Shown: positions 37,062-46,767, counted from the stretch's first letter. The stretch: 64,000 bases of DNA from JAANXG01 sp034520625 (GCA_034520625.1 JAXHNI010000007.1:124001-188000), one strand, 5' to 3'. The notes: a model not told the origin generated them from the sequence alone. Numbers and translations are program-made.

Positions 37062-37582
37062 AACGCCGGCTGCACCAGCGGCGTCGGGAGGGCTTCCGGC
37101 ACGCGCTCGAGCACGAGAAAGCTGTAATCCTGGGGATTCCGCTCGTCGCTGTTAAAGTCCTCGCGGCTCACACAGGCCCATTCATCCTGGCCCAATTCTG
37201 GAAACCAGGTATCGCCTTCGAAGGCCGCGTGGATTTCGGTCAGGTAAACCCGGTTCGCCTCCCCCAGCATCTGCTCGAACAGTCGGGCCCCGCCGATGAC
37301 CATCAGCTCGTCACAGTCGCCGGCAGCTTCCCGCGCCGCCGCCGGTGAGTCCACCACTACGGCACCCTCGGCTTCATAATCCACCCGCCCGGTCACGACG
37401 ATGCTGGTGCGTCCCGGCAGCGGCCTGCCAATGGATTCCCAGGTGCGGCGGCCCATCACCATCGGGTGGCCCATGGTGATCTGCTTGAAATGCTTCATAT
37501 CCGCGGGCAACCGCCAGGGCAGCCCGTTGCCCGCCCCGATCAACCGGTTCTCGTCCATCGCCACCACCAGCGAGATATCCAT
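37058..37582 (-). CDS. folA: Dihydrofolate reductase
   Basis: A 174-residue enzyme that reduces dihydrofolate to tetrahydrofolate with NADPH. ATG 37582 gives the canonical start DISLVVAMDENRLIGAGNGLPWRLPADM (read in pieces: GLPWRLPADM holds the catalytic acidic residue and Trp). GHPMVMGRRTWESIG is the NADPH-binding motif. The frame extends upstream to 37720, but that part overlaps thyA and is not typical. It lies 40 bp after thyA on the same strand, matching functional coupling: ThyA makes dihydrofolate, FolA recycles it. Confidence 0.95.
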   Translation of the reverse strand: MDISLVVAMDENRLIGAGNGLPWRLPADMKHFKQITMGHPMVMGRRTWESIGRPLPGRTSIVVTGRVDYEAEGAVVVDSPAAAREAAGDCDELMVIGGARLFEQMLGEANRVYLTEIHAAFEGDTWFPELGQDEWACVSREDFNSDERNPQDYSFLVLERVPEALPTPLVQPAL

Positions 37583-37622
37583 CAGGGTATTTTCAAGAAT
37601 AATGCGATTTTTGAAATGCTCA

Positions 37623-38417
37623 TCAGACTGCAACCTCCGCCCTGATGTGGGGATGGCATCGGTAGCCCTCCAGCTCGAAATCCCCGTACTCGAAGTCGAA
37701 GATCCCCTGCCCGCGGTCACGGATCTGCATCACCGGCAGGGGATGCGGGTCGCGCTGCAGCTGCGTCTCCACCTGCTCGAGGTGATTGGAATAAAGATGC
37801 GCGTCACCAAACGTATGGATGAGCTCACCGGGTTCCAATCCCGTCACCCGGGCGATCATCAGGGTAAGAAGAGCATAGGACGCGATGTTGAACGGCACAC
37901 CCAGGAAAATATCGGCGCTGCGCTGATACAACAGGCACGATAGCCTGCCCTCTGCCACGTAAAACTGGAACAGGGCGTGGCAGGGCGGCAATGCCATGCG
38001 CTCGATATCGGCGACATTCCAGGCGCTGACAATCAACCGGCGCGAGTCGGGATTTGACCGGATCTGGCGGACGAGCCGGTCGATCTGGTCGACATGCCCG
38101 CCGCCGGGAAGCGGCCAGGACCGCCACTGGCGGCCGTAGATTGGGCCGAGGTCCCCCGCCTCGTCCGCCCATTCGTCCCAGATCCTGACGCCGTGATCCC
38201 TGAGATACCGGATATTGGTATCCCCGTTCAGAAACCACAGCAGCTCGTGAATAATCGACTTGACGTGGAGCTTCTTGGTGGTGACCAGGGGGAACCCTTC
38301 CGCGAGATCGAAGCGGGTCTGGTAGCCGAACACGCTGATCGTACCGGTGCCTGTACGGTCGTCCTTGGGGACCCCGTGTTCCCGCACATGCCGCATGAGC
38401 TCCAGATACTGCCGCAT
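37623..38417 (-). CDS. thyA: Thymidylate synthase
   Basis: A 264-residue enzyme of normal length, methylating dUMP with methylene-tetrahydrofolate. Visible landmarks: DRTGTGTISVFGYQ, LHVKSIIHELLWFLNGDTN, GPIYGRQWRSW, the catalytic Cys in LPPCHALFQFYV, and the C-terminal EGYRCHPHIRAEVAV. It sits between the DUF6524-like gene and folA in a minus-strand series with purC and purL, a nucleotide-synthesis cluster. Confidence 0.97.
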   Translation of the reverse strand: MRQYLELMRHVREHGVPKDDRTGTGTISVFGYQTRFDLAEGFPLVTTKKLHVKSIIHELLWFLNGDTNIRYLRDHGVRIWDEWADEAGDLGPIYGRQWRSWPLPGGGHVDQIDRLVRQIRSNPDSRRLIVSAWNVADIERMALPPCHALFQFYVAEGRLSCLLYQRSADIFLGVPFNIASYALLTLMIARVTGLEPGELIHTFGDAHLYSNHLEQVETQLQRDPHPLPVMQIRDRGQGIFDFEYGDFELEGYRCHPHIRAEVAV

Positions 38418-38442
38418 CGGATCGATCAGCGTTCCCGAATGA

Positions 38443-38880
38443 TCACATATCCGTCTCGTCGACGTCGAACTGGCCGGTCAGCCGCCGCCGGACGTGGGAC
38501 CACGACAACCCGGCGGACAGCACGCCGGCCAGGCCGAACTGTATGAGGTAGACGGTCAGCTTGATGTTGTCCTTCGGGATCGGTAGGAAGGTCAGAACCA
38601 CCCAGATCAGGGCGCCGAAGAACACGATCGCGAGAAACGTGCCCAACGCCCCCAGGGACCGGAAAGTGGCCCGGATGAAGATGACCCAGCCTATGAGGAT
38701 GAGCACACCCACCAGCGCCATGAGCGCCAGCATCTGGTTGCTCGTCTCACCGTCTCCGAACGCCTGCGCCCGCGCCCAGTGGAAGAACGACAGGCCTTCG
38801 GGATTGTAGGTGGCAAACACGACGGCGATGGCCAGCAGGAGCCGGAGAAAGTACCCGCCCCAGGAAAATCGTTTACTCAT
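38443..38880 (-). CDS. DUF6524-like small membrane protein
   Basis: A 145-residue inner-membrane protein with about four hydrophobic helices (YFLRLLLAIAVVFATYNP; ALMALVGVLILIGWVIFI; GTFLAIVFFGALIWVVLTF; VYLIQFGLAGVLSAG) and an acidic C-terminal end (RRRLTGQFDVDETDM). NPEGLSFFHW near the first helix matches my recollection of the DUF6524 family; function unknown. GAGAG precedes ATG 38880. It is located between purL and thyA on the same strand. Confidence 0.75.
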   Translation of the reverse strand: MSKRFSWGGYFLRLLLAIAVVFATYNPEGLSFFHWARAQAFGDGETSNQMLALMALVGVLILIGWVIFIRATFRSLGALGTFLAIVFFGALIWVVLTFLPIPKDNIKLTVYLIQFGLAGVLSAGLSWSHVRRRLTGQFDVDETDM

Positions 38881-38937
38881 GAACTCTCTCTTCGTTTTGA
38901 CCGGTCGGGCGATTATAGGCGTAAAAGGACAAGCGGC

Positions 38938-41900
38938 TCATCCCTGATCCACCCAGCGGCGGGCATTCCTGAATATTTCAATCCACGGCCCGTACTCACC
39001 CCACTCCCGCGGTGCCCAGGAATGCTGCACGGTCCGCCACACTCTTTCGGGATGCGGCATGACCACCGTGACACGGCCGTCCGGGGTGGTAACGCCGGTG
39101 ATTCCCGACGGCGAGCCGTTGGGGTTGTATGGATAGCGCTCGGTGGGGGCGCCGTAGTTGTCAACGTACGCCAGGGCCACCAGGTTGTCCGCCCGCAGAG
39201 CGTCCGGATCGGTGTCAAACCGTGCGCGGCCCTCGCCGTGCGCAACCACTACGGGCAGCCGAGAGCCCGCCATTCCGGCGAAAAATATCGACGGGTTGTC
39301 ACGGACCTCCACCATCACTTCCCGGGCCTCGAACTGCTCGGAGCGATTGCGCACGAAATCCGGCCATTGCCCGGCCCCCGGTATGAGGTCGCGCAGCTGG
39401 GAAAACACCTGGCAGCCGTTGCACACGCCCAGTGCGAAGGTGTCCGGCGCCTCGAAAAACGCCGCGAATTCGCCCCGCAGCATGTCATCGAAGAGAATCG
39501 ACTTGGCCCAGCCGCCTCCGGCCCCCAGCACGTCGCCGTAGGAAAACCCCCCGCACGCGACCATACCCTTGAACCGGCCGAGATCGACGGCCTTCCCGGC
39601 GATATCGGTCATGGTGACGTCGATCGCTTCGAAGCCGGCGCAGTCGAATGCGGCCGCCATCTCCACCTGGCCGTTGACACCCTGCTCGCGCAGTATCGCC
39701 ACCGCCGGCCGGCTTCGTCCGGTGGCCACGGCGGGCGGCTCGTCGCTGAACGCGAAAGTCAGGCTCGCCGAAAGGCCGGGATCGTTCTCGTCCAGCAGCC
39801 GATCGTACTCGGCATCCGCACAATCCGGATGGTCCCGCAGACGCTGCATCCGCCAGCTGGTGCGCGACCATTGCCGATGCAGGTCGGCGCGCGGCCGGTC
39901 GACGAGTACCCGGTCGCCGGTGCGGATCCGGATCCGCCCGTCGGGACGGAGCACCGCCACTTCCCGGCACAGGGCGTCGAGCCCGAAGCGGGCACAGATC
40001 CTCCCGACGCGGTCGCGGTCCCCGCGGCGCACCTGCAGCACCACGCCGACTTCCTCGCTGAACAGCATCGCCAGCGGATCCGCCGACTGCGGTACGCTGA
40101 TATCCAGGCCGACCCGGCCCGCGAACGCCATTTCCAGCAGCGCCGCCGCCAAGCCGCCGTCCGAGCGGTCGTGGTAAGCGTATACCAGTGACTCTTCTCT
40201 CAGCGCGGCCAGGGCGCCCGCGAGCGCGGCCAGGCGCGAGGCGTCCTCGATGTCCGGAGCTTCATCCCCGAGCTGGCCGTACACCTGCGCCAGCGCCGAG
40301 CCGCCCAGCCGGTTCCGGCCCTCGCCCAGGTCGATCAGCAGCAGGACGCTGTCCGGGTCGTCGGCCAGTTGAGGCGTCCAGGCGTCGCGCACGTCCTCCA
40401 GCACAGCGAACGCGGTCACCACCAGCGACAGCGGCGCGGTCACCTCGCGGGCTACGCCGACATCGTCCTCCCAGGACGTGCGCATGGACATGGAGTCCTT
40501 GCCCACCGGGATGGATACGCCGATTGCGGCGCAGAACTCGCCGACCGCTTCCACGGTCTCGTACAGCACCGCATCCTCGCCCGGCGAGCCGGCGGCCGCC
40601 ATCCAGTTCGCGGACAGCCGTACCCGTTCGAGCCCGGGAACGGGCGCGGACAGGAGATTGGTCAGAGCCTCAGCCACCGCCATCCGGCCGCTGGCGGGCC
40701 CGGAGATCAGTGCCAGCGGCGGCCGCTCCCCCATGGCCATCCCCTCGCCCTGGAAACCCCGATATCCGGCGAGGGTGACGGCGGCATCCGCCACGGGTAC
40801 TTGCCAGGGCCCCACCATCGGATCCCGGCTGATCAAGCCCGTGACCGTGCGGTCGCCGATGGTGACCAGGAACGACTTGTCGGCAACGGTGGGCAGGCCC
40901 AGGACGCGTTCCAGCGCTTCCTCGACATTCACGTCCCTGAGATCCAGCGCTGCACCTTCAGCGAGCCGGGACGCGACCTCCCGGGTCATTTTCGGCGGCT
41001 TGCCGAACAACAGCTCCATATCGATGTCGATGGGCCTGGCGGCTTGGTCCCGCTCCGTTCGCCACTCGTCATCCAGTACCAGGCGGTCGTCCTCCGTCGC
41101 CCGGCCCACCACGCAATACAGCGCTTTCTCGCGGCGGCAGATCGTCTCGAAGCGCTCGAGCGCTTCAGGGTCCACCGCCAGCACGTAGCGCTCCTGGGCT
41201 TCGTTGCACCAGATCTGCATGGGCGACATCCCGGGCTCGTCGTTCAGTATGCGCCGCAAGTGAAAATGCCCGCCGCGGCCCGCGTCGTGCACCAGCTCGG
41301 GCAGGGCGTTGGATAGGCCGCCGGCGCCTACGTCGTGAACGGAGATGATCGGATTGGCCCCGCCCTGCTCCCAGCACCGGTCGATGACTTCCTGGCAGCG
41401 CCGCTGCATCTCCGGATTGCCCCGCTGCACCGACGCGAAATCCAGATCCTCGCTGCTCGACCCCGAGCGGACACTGGACGCAGCGCCGCCGCCCAGGCCG
41501 ATCAGCATCGCCGGACCCCCCAACACAATGATGCAAGCGCCCGGGGGAATCCGGCGCTTGGCGACGTGCTCCGCCCTGATGTTGCCCAGGCCGCCGGCGA
41601 TCATGATCGGCTTGTGGTAGCCGCGGCGGCCGCTCCCGGTGCATAGCTCGAAAGTCCTGAAGTAGCCACCGATGTTCGGCCGTCCAAACTCATTGTTGAA
41701 CGAAGCGCCGCCAATGGGCCCCTCGAGCATGATACTGAGCGGTGAAGCGATGCGCGCCGGCGCGAGCTCTGCCTCTTCCCAGGGCCTGGGGTCGCCAGGT
41801 ATGCGCAGATTCGACACCGTGAAGCCGGCGAGTCCGGCCTTGGGCTTGCCGCCGGTGCCGGTGGCCCCCTCGTCCCGGATCTCGCCGCCCGATCCGGTGG

Positions 41901-42849
41901 CGGCCCCGGCAAAAGGCGATATCGCCGTGGGATGATTGTGGGTCTCCACCTTGCACATCACATGCACCGGCTCCGAGTGGTACCCGTAGCGCCGGTCGTC
42001 CGGCGCGGGGTGGAACCGGTGACCGGCCAGCCCTTCGATGACGGCGGCATTGTCACTGTAGGCCGACAGCGTGAAGCGCGGGTGCCTCTCGTGGGTGCGC
42101 CGAATCATGGCGAAGAGAGAACCGGGCTTGCGCTCACCGTCGATCACCCAGTCGGCGTTGAAAATTTTATGCCGACAGTGCTCGGAATTCACTTGGGCGA
42201 ACATCATCAGCTCGGCATCCGTAGGGTCGCGATCCAGGTGCCGGTACCGGGAGACCAGGTAGTCCATTTCGTCGCCGGACAGGGCCAGGCCCCAGTCGGC
42301 GTTCGCCGATTCCAGCGCCGCCCGGCCCCGCGACAGTAAAGGCACCGTCTGCAGCGGCGCCGGCGGCGCCTGATCGAACAACACCCTCGCCCCTTCCAGA
42401 TCAGGGAACACCGTCTCGGTCATGGGATCATGCAGGTGCCGGCCGAGCACATCCATATCGCGGCCCGAGAACCCGACGGCGGAATCCACCGTATGCAGGG
42501 ACCAGATCACGCCCCGCTCCAGCCGCCGGATGCGATGCAGGCCGCAGCGATGGAGGATCTCTGTGGCCTTTGTGGACCAGGGCGACCGGGTCCCGGTCCG
42601 AGGCGTGACGATCAGGGATGCATTCGACGAACCCGCCACCGGGCGGCTCGGACCATAGTCCAACAGTCGGTCCAGCTTGTGTCGCTCATCAGGGGTCAGC
42701 GCCCCGCCGCCGGCAGGGTCATCCAGCAATACGAAATGGACGCAATGCGCGGACAGCGACGCCAGCCCGGGAACTTCAGTCGAAATGGCGCTCGCCAGTT
42801 GCTCCAGCCGGAACTCGGAATGGGCGGGCGGACCGTCGAGGCACAGCAT
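38938..42849 (-). CDS. purL: Phosphoribosylformylglycinamidine synthase (large single-chain type)
   Basis: A 1303-residue FGAM synthase, fourth step of purine synthesis: FGAR + glutamine + ATP to FGAM. It is the long form with linker, tandem AIRS-like ATPase halves (VSHD/ISVHDVGAGGLSNAL; GGLAAALLEMAFAG) and a C-terminal glutaminase (GGFSYGDVLGAGGGW; catalytic Cys in GVCNGCQVFSQL; His in MPHPERVWRT). Single-chain PurL is usual in gammaproteobacteria. Start ATG 42849, 24 bp after the purC stop, so purC and purL are probably co-transcribed. Confidence 0.97.
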   Translation of the reverse strand: MLCLDGPPAHSEFRLEQLASAISTEVPGLASLSAHCVHFVLLDDPAGGGALTPDERHKLDRLLDYGPSRPVAGSSNASLIVTPRTGTRSPWSTKATEILHRCGLHRIRRLERGVIWSLHTVDSAVGFSGRDMDVLGRHLHDPMTETVFPDLEGARVLFDQAPPAPLQTVPLLSRGRAALESANADWGLALSGDEMDYLVSRYRHLDRDPTDAELMMFAQVNSEHCRHKIFNADWVIDGERKPGSLFAMIRRTHERHPRFTLSAYSDNAAVIEGLAGHRFHPAPDDRRYGYHSEPVHVMCKVETHNHPTAISPFAGAATGSGGEIRDEGATGTGGKPKAGLAGFTVSNLRIPGDPRPWEEAELAPARIASPLSIMLEGPIGGASFNNEFGRPNIGGYFRTFELCTGSGRRGYHKPIMIAGGLGNIRAEHVAKRRIPPGACIIVLGGPAMLIGLGGGAASSVRSGSSSEDLDFASVQRGNPEMQRRCQEVIDRCWEQGGANPIISVHDVGAGGLSNALPELVHDAGRGGHFHLRRILNDEPGMSPMQIWCNEAQERYVLAVDPEALERFETICRREKALYCVVGRATEDDRLVLDDEWRTERDQAARPIDIDMELLFGKPPKMTREVASRLAEGAALDLRDVNVEEALERVLGLPTVADKSFLVTIGDRTVTGLISRDPMVGPWQVPVADAAVTLAGYRGFQGEGMAMGERPPLALISGPASGRMAVAEALTNLLSAPVPGLERVRLSANWMAAAGSPGEDAVLYETVEAVGEFCAAIGVSIPVGKDSMSMRTSWEDDVGVAREVTAPLSLVVTAFAVLEDVRDAWTPQLADDPDSVLLLIDLGEGRNRLGGSALAQVYGQLGDEAPDIEDASRLAALAGALAALREESLVYAYHDRSDGGLAAALLEMAFAGRVGLDISVPQSADPLAMLFSEEVGVVLQVRRGDRDRVGRICARFGLDALCREVAVLRPDGRIRIRTGDRVLVDRPRADLHRQWSRTSWRMQRLRDHPDCADAEYDRLLDENDPGLSASLTFAFSDEPPAVATGRSRPAVAILREQGVNGQVEMAAAFDCAGFEAIDVTMTDIAGKAVDLGRFKGMVACGGFSYGDVLGAGGGWAKSILFDDMLRGEFAAFFEAPDTFALGVCNGCQVFSQLRDLIPGAGQWPDFVRNRSEQFEAREVMVEVRDNPSIFFAGMAGSRLPVVVAHGEGRARFDTDPDALRADNLVALAYVDNYGAPTERYPYNPNGSPSGITGVTTPDGRVTVVMPHPERVWRTVQHSWAPREWGEYGPWIEIFRNARRWVDQG

Positions 42850-42873
42850 CGTCCCGGAAACGCTCTGGCTAAT

Positions 42874-43593
42874 TCAGTGTTCCTCCAGGGGCACACCCAG
42901 CCGGTTGGCTACTTCCTCGTAGGCCTCGACGACGTTGCCGAGATTCCTCCGGAACCGGTCCTTGTCCAGTTTTTCCCGGGTTTTTGCATCCCATATCCGG
43001 CAGCCGTCCGGCGTGAATTCGTCCCCGAGAAGCAGATCATCGCGGTAACGGCCGAACTCGAGCTTGAAGTCCACCAGCAGCATGTCGGCATCGCGGAACA
43101 GGCGCGTCAGGATCTCGTTGACCCGGAAGGTGAGTGATTTCATGCGCTCCACCTCGTCGTCCGTGGCCCATCCAAAAGCCCGGATATGAAACTCGTTGAT
43201 CATCGGATCGTGGCGGGCGTCGTCCTTCAGAAAGAATTCGAAGATCGGCACGTGCAGCTCGAGGCCCTCCTTGACGCCCAGGCGCTTGCAGATGGAACCG
43301 GCGGCGTAGTTCCGCACCACGCATTCCACCGGGATCATGTCCAGGCGCTTCACCAGGCTTTCATCGTCGGACAACAGCTCCTCGAAGTGCGTGCCGACAC
43401 CCTCTTTCTCCAGCGCCTGCATGACGAATGCGTTGAACCGGTTGTTGACCATGCCCTTGCGGTCCAGCTGTTCGATCTTCTCGCCGTCGAACGCCGAGGT
43501 GTCGTTCCGGAAATGCAGGATCAGCTTGTCCGGATCGTCTGTGAGGTACACGGATTTGGCTTTGCCTGCGTAGAGATAGTCGCCTTTTTTCAT
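42874..43593 (-). CDS. purC: Phosphoribosylaminoimidazole-succinocarboxamide synthase
   Basis: A 239-residue SAICAR synthetase joining CAIR and aspartate with ATP in purine synthesis. Family marks: GKAKSVYLTDDP, FRNDTSAFDGEK, IPVECVVRNYAAGS, EFHIRAFGW, LVDFKLEFGR and DEFTPDGCRIWD. GGGAG nine bases upstream supports ATG 43593. It follows the dapA terminator and starts the purC-purL-(DUF6524)-thyA-folA series. In E. coli bamC lies between dapA and purC; here only 148 bp separate them. Confidence 0.97.
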   Translation of the reverse strand: MKKGDYLYAGKAKSVYLTDDPDKLILHFRNDTSAFDGEKIEQLDRKGMVNNRFNAFVMQALEKEGVGTHFEELLSDDESLVKRLDMIPVECVVRNYAAGSICKRLGVKEGLELHVPIFEFFLKDDARHDPMINEFHIRAFGWATDDEVERMKSLTFRVNEILTRLFRDADMLLVDFKLEFGRYRDDLLLGDEFTPDGCRIWDAKTREKLDKDRFRRNLGNVVEAYEEVANRLGVPLEEH

Positions 43594-43608
43594 CTTCGAT
43601 GCTCCCGC

Positions 43609-43642
43609 AAAAAGAAAAAGACAGCACCGGGAAAGCGCTGTC
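43609..43642 (-). terminator. Rho-independent terminator after dapA
   Basis: On the minus strand GACAGC (43642-43637) pairs with GCTGTC (43625-43620), followed by TTTTTCTTTTT. It lies 100 bp beyond the dapA stop and 16 bp before purC. It therefore probably ends dapA transcription. Its position in the purC leader leaves an attenuator as a less likely alternative. Confidence 0.65.
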
Positions 43643-43741
43643 CGATAGTCATGTCAACTAATCCAATGGCCGTTTCGCGGCTTGTCAACGGGCACGACGG
43701 ATGCCAGTGGCGTTCGGCTTCGCCCGCCCATCGCCGGACGG

Positions 43742-44617
43742 TCAGATTATACCGGCTTTGCGCATCGCCGCCCGAACGGATTCGTGATACCGCTCGGAAA
43801 GCCATGTCATGGGGAGGCGGATGCCCCGCTCGATCATGCCCATCTCGTGCAGTGCCCATTTCACCGGTATCGGGTTGGACTCGAGAAACAAGGCCGCATG
43901 CAGGTCTTCCAGATCCCCATTGATCCGCCGCGCGGTTTCGGCGTCACCGGCCAGGCCGGCATCGCACAGCTGCCGCATCGCCCGGGGCGCCACGTTCGCG
44001 GTGACGGAGATGTCGCCCTTGCCGCCGAGCAGCATGTGCTCGCAAGCACTGCCGTCCTCACCGGTCAGGATATCGATACGGTCGCCGCAGGTCTCCACCA
44101 GCTCCCGGGCGCGGTCCAGGTCGCCGGTGGCATCCTTGATGGCCACGATATTGTCGATATCCGCCAGACGGTCCACCGTGGCGGTCAGCATGTCGCAGCC
44201 CGTCCTGCCCGGCACGTTGTAGAGAATCTGCGGGATCGGGACCGTTTCCGCAATCAGTTTGAAATGCTGATACAGCCCTTCCTGGGTGGGCTTGTTGTAG
44301 TACGGCACCACCAGCAGGGCGCCGTCCGCACCGATTTCCCGCGCGATACGGGTCAGGTGAATCGCCTCGGCGGTGGAGTTGCCGCCCGTTCCCGCGATCA
44401 CCGGAAGGCGCCCCGCGGCGTGCTTGACGGTCTTCTCCATGACTTCCCCGTGCAGGTCGAAACCCAGCGTCGCGGATTCACCGGTGGTCCCCACGGAAAT
44501 GATGCCCTGGGTTCCATTGTCGACGTGAAAATCGATCAATCGCTCCATGGCCGGGAGATCCACTCCGGTATCCGGGTGCATGGGGGTCACCATCGCCACC
44601 AAACTGCCTTGAAACAT
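43742..44617 (-). CDS. dapA: 4-hydroxy-tetrahydrodipicolinate synthase
   Basis: A 291-residue TIM-barrel enzyme condensing pyruvate with aspartate semialdehyde in lysine and peptidoglycan synthesis. Marks: GTTGESATL (substrate-binding Thr pair), Tyr in PYYNKPTQEGLYQHF, ILYNVPGRTGCDM, and the Schiff-base Lys in VAIKDATGDLDR. Length and motifs are normal. It is followed by a terminator and then purC. Confidence 0.97.
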   Translation of the reverse strand: MFQGSLVAMVTPMHPDTGVDLPAMERLIDFHVDNGTQGIISVGTTGESATLGFDLHGEVMEKTVKHAAGRLPVIAGTGGNSTAEAIHLTRIAREIGADGALLVVPYYNKPTQEGLYQHFKLIAETVPIPQILYNVPGRTGCDMLTATVDRLADIDNIVAIKDATGDLDRARELVETCGDRIDILTGEDGSACEHMLLGGKGDISVTANVAPRAMRQLCDAGLAGDAETARRINGDLEDLHAALFLESNPIPVKWALHEMGMIERGIRLPMTWLSERYHESVRAAMRKAGII

Positions 44618-44644
44618 GGAGTTGCCTGCCTGAATAGTACCTCG

Positions 44645-44662
44645 GCCCGATGTTAATCGGGC
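44645..44662. promoter_or_regulatory. Small palindrome upstream of dapA
   Basis: GCCCGAT-GTTA-ATCGGGC is a perfect 7-bp inverted repeat 27 bp before the dapA start, in the divergent region shared with the desaturase gene. It could be an operator or a leader hairpin. No regulator can be assigned. Confidence 0.3.
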
Positions 44663-44892
44663 GGTTGCGGAATAACAAGACGGGTCCCCCGTTGCACCGC
44701 ATGGCTCGATCCGGGACAGCGGGTTTCCGGCCCGGGCGGACTAAGCGGGGATTCAGTAGCGATTCAGCCGGACCTCGTGGTAAGGTTCGGCAGCGTCGGC
44801 GGAGGTCGGACCGGCCAACTCGCCTGTACTCAGTACAAGGGCCCGTTTTTCGAATTGCCCACAAAACTATTTCAGCAGGTTTACCGAGGGGT

Positions 44893-46092
44893 ATGAACAT
44901 GATTGAAGGCCTGATCCAGCTGCCGTGGTGGGGCTACGTCATCGTAGCCGTGGTGTTCACACAGATCACTATCGCGGGCGTCACCCTGTACCTGCACCGT
45001 TGCCAGACGCACCGAGCGCTGGATCTGCATCCGATTATCAGCCATTTTTTCAGGTTCTGGCTTTGGCTGACCACCAGCATGATCACCCGGGAGTGGGTTG
45101 CCGTACACCGCAAGCACCATGCGAAGGTGGAAACCGACGACGATCCCCACAGCCCGCAGGTACACGGAATCGCCAAGGTCCTCTGGCTGGGAGCCTGGCT
45201 GTATCACAAGGAGATCGCGAACCAGGAGACGCTCGATAAATACGGGGGCGGCACGCCGGATGACTGGCTGGAGCGCCGGGTCTACACGGGCCGCCACAAT
45301 CTGGGCATTCTCTCCATGCTGATCATCAATGTCCTGCTGTTCGGCGCCGTCGCCGGAGCCGCGATCTGGGTGGTACAGATGGCCTGGATCCCCTTCTGGG
45401 CTGCCGGGGTTATAAACGGCGTCGGCCACTACTGGGGTTACCGGAACTTCGAGGTTCCCGACGCCAGCAAGAACATCGTGCCCTGGGGACTGATCATCGG
45501 CGGTGAAGAACTGCACAACAACCATCACGCCTATGCGAGTTCCGCCAGATTCTCCAACAAAAAATGGGAAATCGATATCGGCTGGCTGTACATCAGGCTG
45601 CTCAGCGGCCTGGGACTTGCGAAGGTGCGGCGCACCGTGCCGGAGCTGGTGGAAGTCGAAGAAAAGCAGCAGTTCGATCTCGAAAGCGTGCGTGCCCTGG
45701 TGAATACGCGGTTCCAGATCATGGCCAATTTCGTCAGCGACGTGCTGCACGATGTCCACCGGCAGGAGGTCAGGAAGCTCGCAAACTCCGGAAACGCCGC
45801 CCATGTGCCGCTGGTGAAGCGCGCACGGCGCCTCATGACCCGGGAAAGCCGGCTGCTGAGCGCGCGGGCCAGCGCCCAGCTCTCCTACGTACTGAAGATC
45901 AGCCCGCGCCTCAACAAGGTTTATCTGATGAAGCAGCGCCTGCAGGAAATCTGGTCCAGCCACGCGCAGAGCCAGGAGAAGCTGTTGCAGGCCCTGGAGG
46001 ACTGGTGCCGGGCGGCTGAGGCGTCGGGTATCGAGGCCCTGCGGGATTTCTCCCGGCGCCTGCGCCGCTACGAGCTGGCAGCCTCCGCTTAG
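44893..46092 (+). CDS. Membrane fatty-acid desaturase (acyl-CoA delta-9 type)
   Basis: A 399-residue di-iron membrane desaturase. The three His boxes are HRCQTHR (about 36), HRKHHAK (about 74) and HNNHHAYA (about 215), the usual acyl-CoA/acyl-lipid desaturase pattern, between pairs of hydrophobic helices. A C-terminal extension of about 150 residues, Arg/Glu-rich and probably helical, follows the catalytic part, as in some gammaproteobacterial desaturases. ATG 44893 is given, but ATG 44899 (two residues shorter) has better spacing from GAGGGG. It probably adjusts membrane fluidity. Confidence 0.88.
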   Translation: MNMIEGLIQLPWWGYVIVAVVFTQITIAGVTLYLHRCQTHRALDLHPIISHFFRFWLWLTTSMITREWVAVHRKHHAKVETDDDPHSPQVHGIAKVLWLGAWLYHKEIANQETLDKYGGGTPDDWLERRVYTGRHNLGILSMLIINVLLFGAVAGAAIWVVQMAWIPFWAAGVINGVGHYWGYRNFEVPDASKNIVPWGLIIGGEELHNNHHAYASSARFSNKKWEIDIGWLYIRLLSGLGLAKVRRTVPELVEVEEKQQFDLESVRALVNTRFQIMANFVSDVLHDVHRQEVRKLANSGNAAHVPLVKRARRLMTRESRLLSARASAQLSYVLKISPRLNKVYLMKQRLQEIWSSHAQSQEKLLQALEDWCRAAEASGIEALRDFSRRLRRYELAASA

Positions 46093-46161
46093 GATTTCAT
46101 CCCGGCATCCCGGGAGAAGCGGCCCGATAGCACCCGGGCGGCGGACGGGACGACTCCCCCG

Positions 46162-46767
46162 TCAGGTCTTGAGCTTCCTGATGATCCGCTCGTGAAGGGG
46201 ACTGTTTCGGGGAACGTGGGCGAGCAGGAATTCCATCTGATCCGCCAGAACCCGCCTGCCGCGCAGATAGACGTACTCGGCGTGGGTGGGGACGAAGGGA
46301 ATGGCCAGCAGCTTCATACCCGCCTGCTCCGGAGTCTGTCCAGCCTTGTGATTGTTGCACCGCTTGCAGGCCGTGACAACGTTCTTCCAATCGTCGCTGC
46401 CGCCCGCGCTCAGGGGCATCACATGGTCCCGTGACAGGTCCCGGGTCGCAAACTGCTCACCGCAGTAGAGACACAACCGGCCATCCCGCGCGAACAGGGC
46501 CTCATTGCTCAGGGGTGGGGAGTATAAACGGTTGGCCTTCACCGCCGCATGGCTGTGGCCCCGGGTCGCGATAATGGAATTCACCTCGACCATGCTCCGC
46601 TGCCGGGACAGAGCGTTCACCCCCCCGAAAACCCGGTACAGCAGCGTGCCGCAGGCGTACTCCACCTGATCCAGGTAGTACAACCGAACCGCCTCCCGGT
46701 AATTGATCCACTCCAGCGGCATTCCGGCGATGTCCGTTCTGAGCACTTGATGATCGAGACTGTACAT
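46162..46767 (-). CDS. HNH endonuclease family protein
   Basis: A 201-residue protein with a zinc-stabilised HNH nuclease core: CLYCGEQF, LSRDHVMPLSAGGSDDWKN (catalytic His) and CKRCNNHKAG (second Cys pair). The N-terminal half (EWINYREAVRLYYLDQVEY) and the order of elements match stand-alone HNH proteins common in proteobacteria, often of uncertain cellular role. No restriction, phage or intron sequences are adjacent. It is convergent with the desaturase gene and divergent from fnr. Confidence 0.88.
   Translation of the reverse strand: MYSLDHQVLRTDIAGMPLEWINYREAVRLYYLDQVEYACGTLLYRVFGGVNALSRQRSMVEVNSIIATRGHSHAAVKANRLYSPPLSNEALFARDGRLCLYCGEQFATRDLSRDHVMPLSAGGSDDWKNVVTACKRCNNHKAGQTPEQAGMKLLAIPFVPTHAEYVYLRGRRVLADQMEFLLAHVPRNSPLHERIIRKLKT

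Noticed and set aside
37583..37720. N-terminal extension of FolA
   Set aside because: The extension overlaps thyA and adds 46 residues not seen in dihydrofolate reductases. MDISLVVAMDENRLIG is the normal start.
38779..40191. A 470-codon plus-strand frame
   Set aside because: It is antisense to purL and the DUF6524-like gene, with no motif and no promoter context.
46162..46767. Homing endonuclease or restriction enzyme
   Set aside because: The HNH core is clear, but no intron, intein, methyltransferase or phage genes are next to it.
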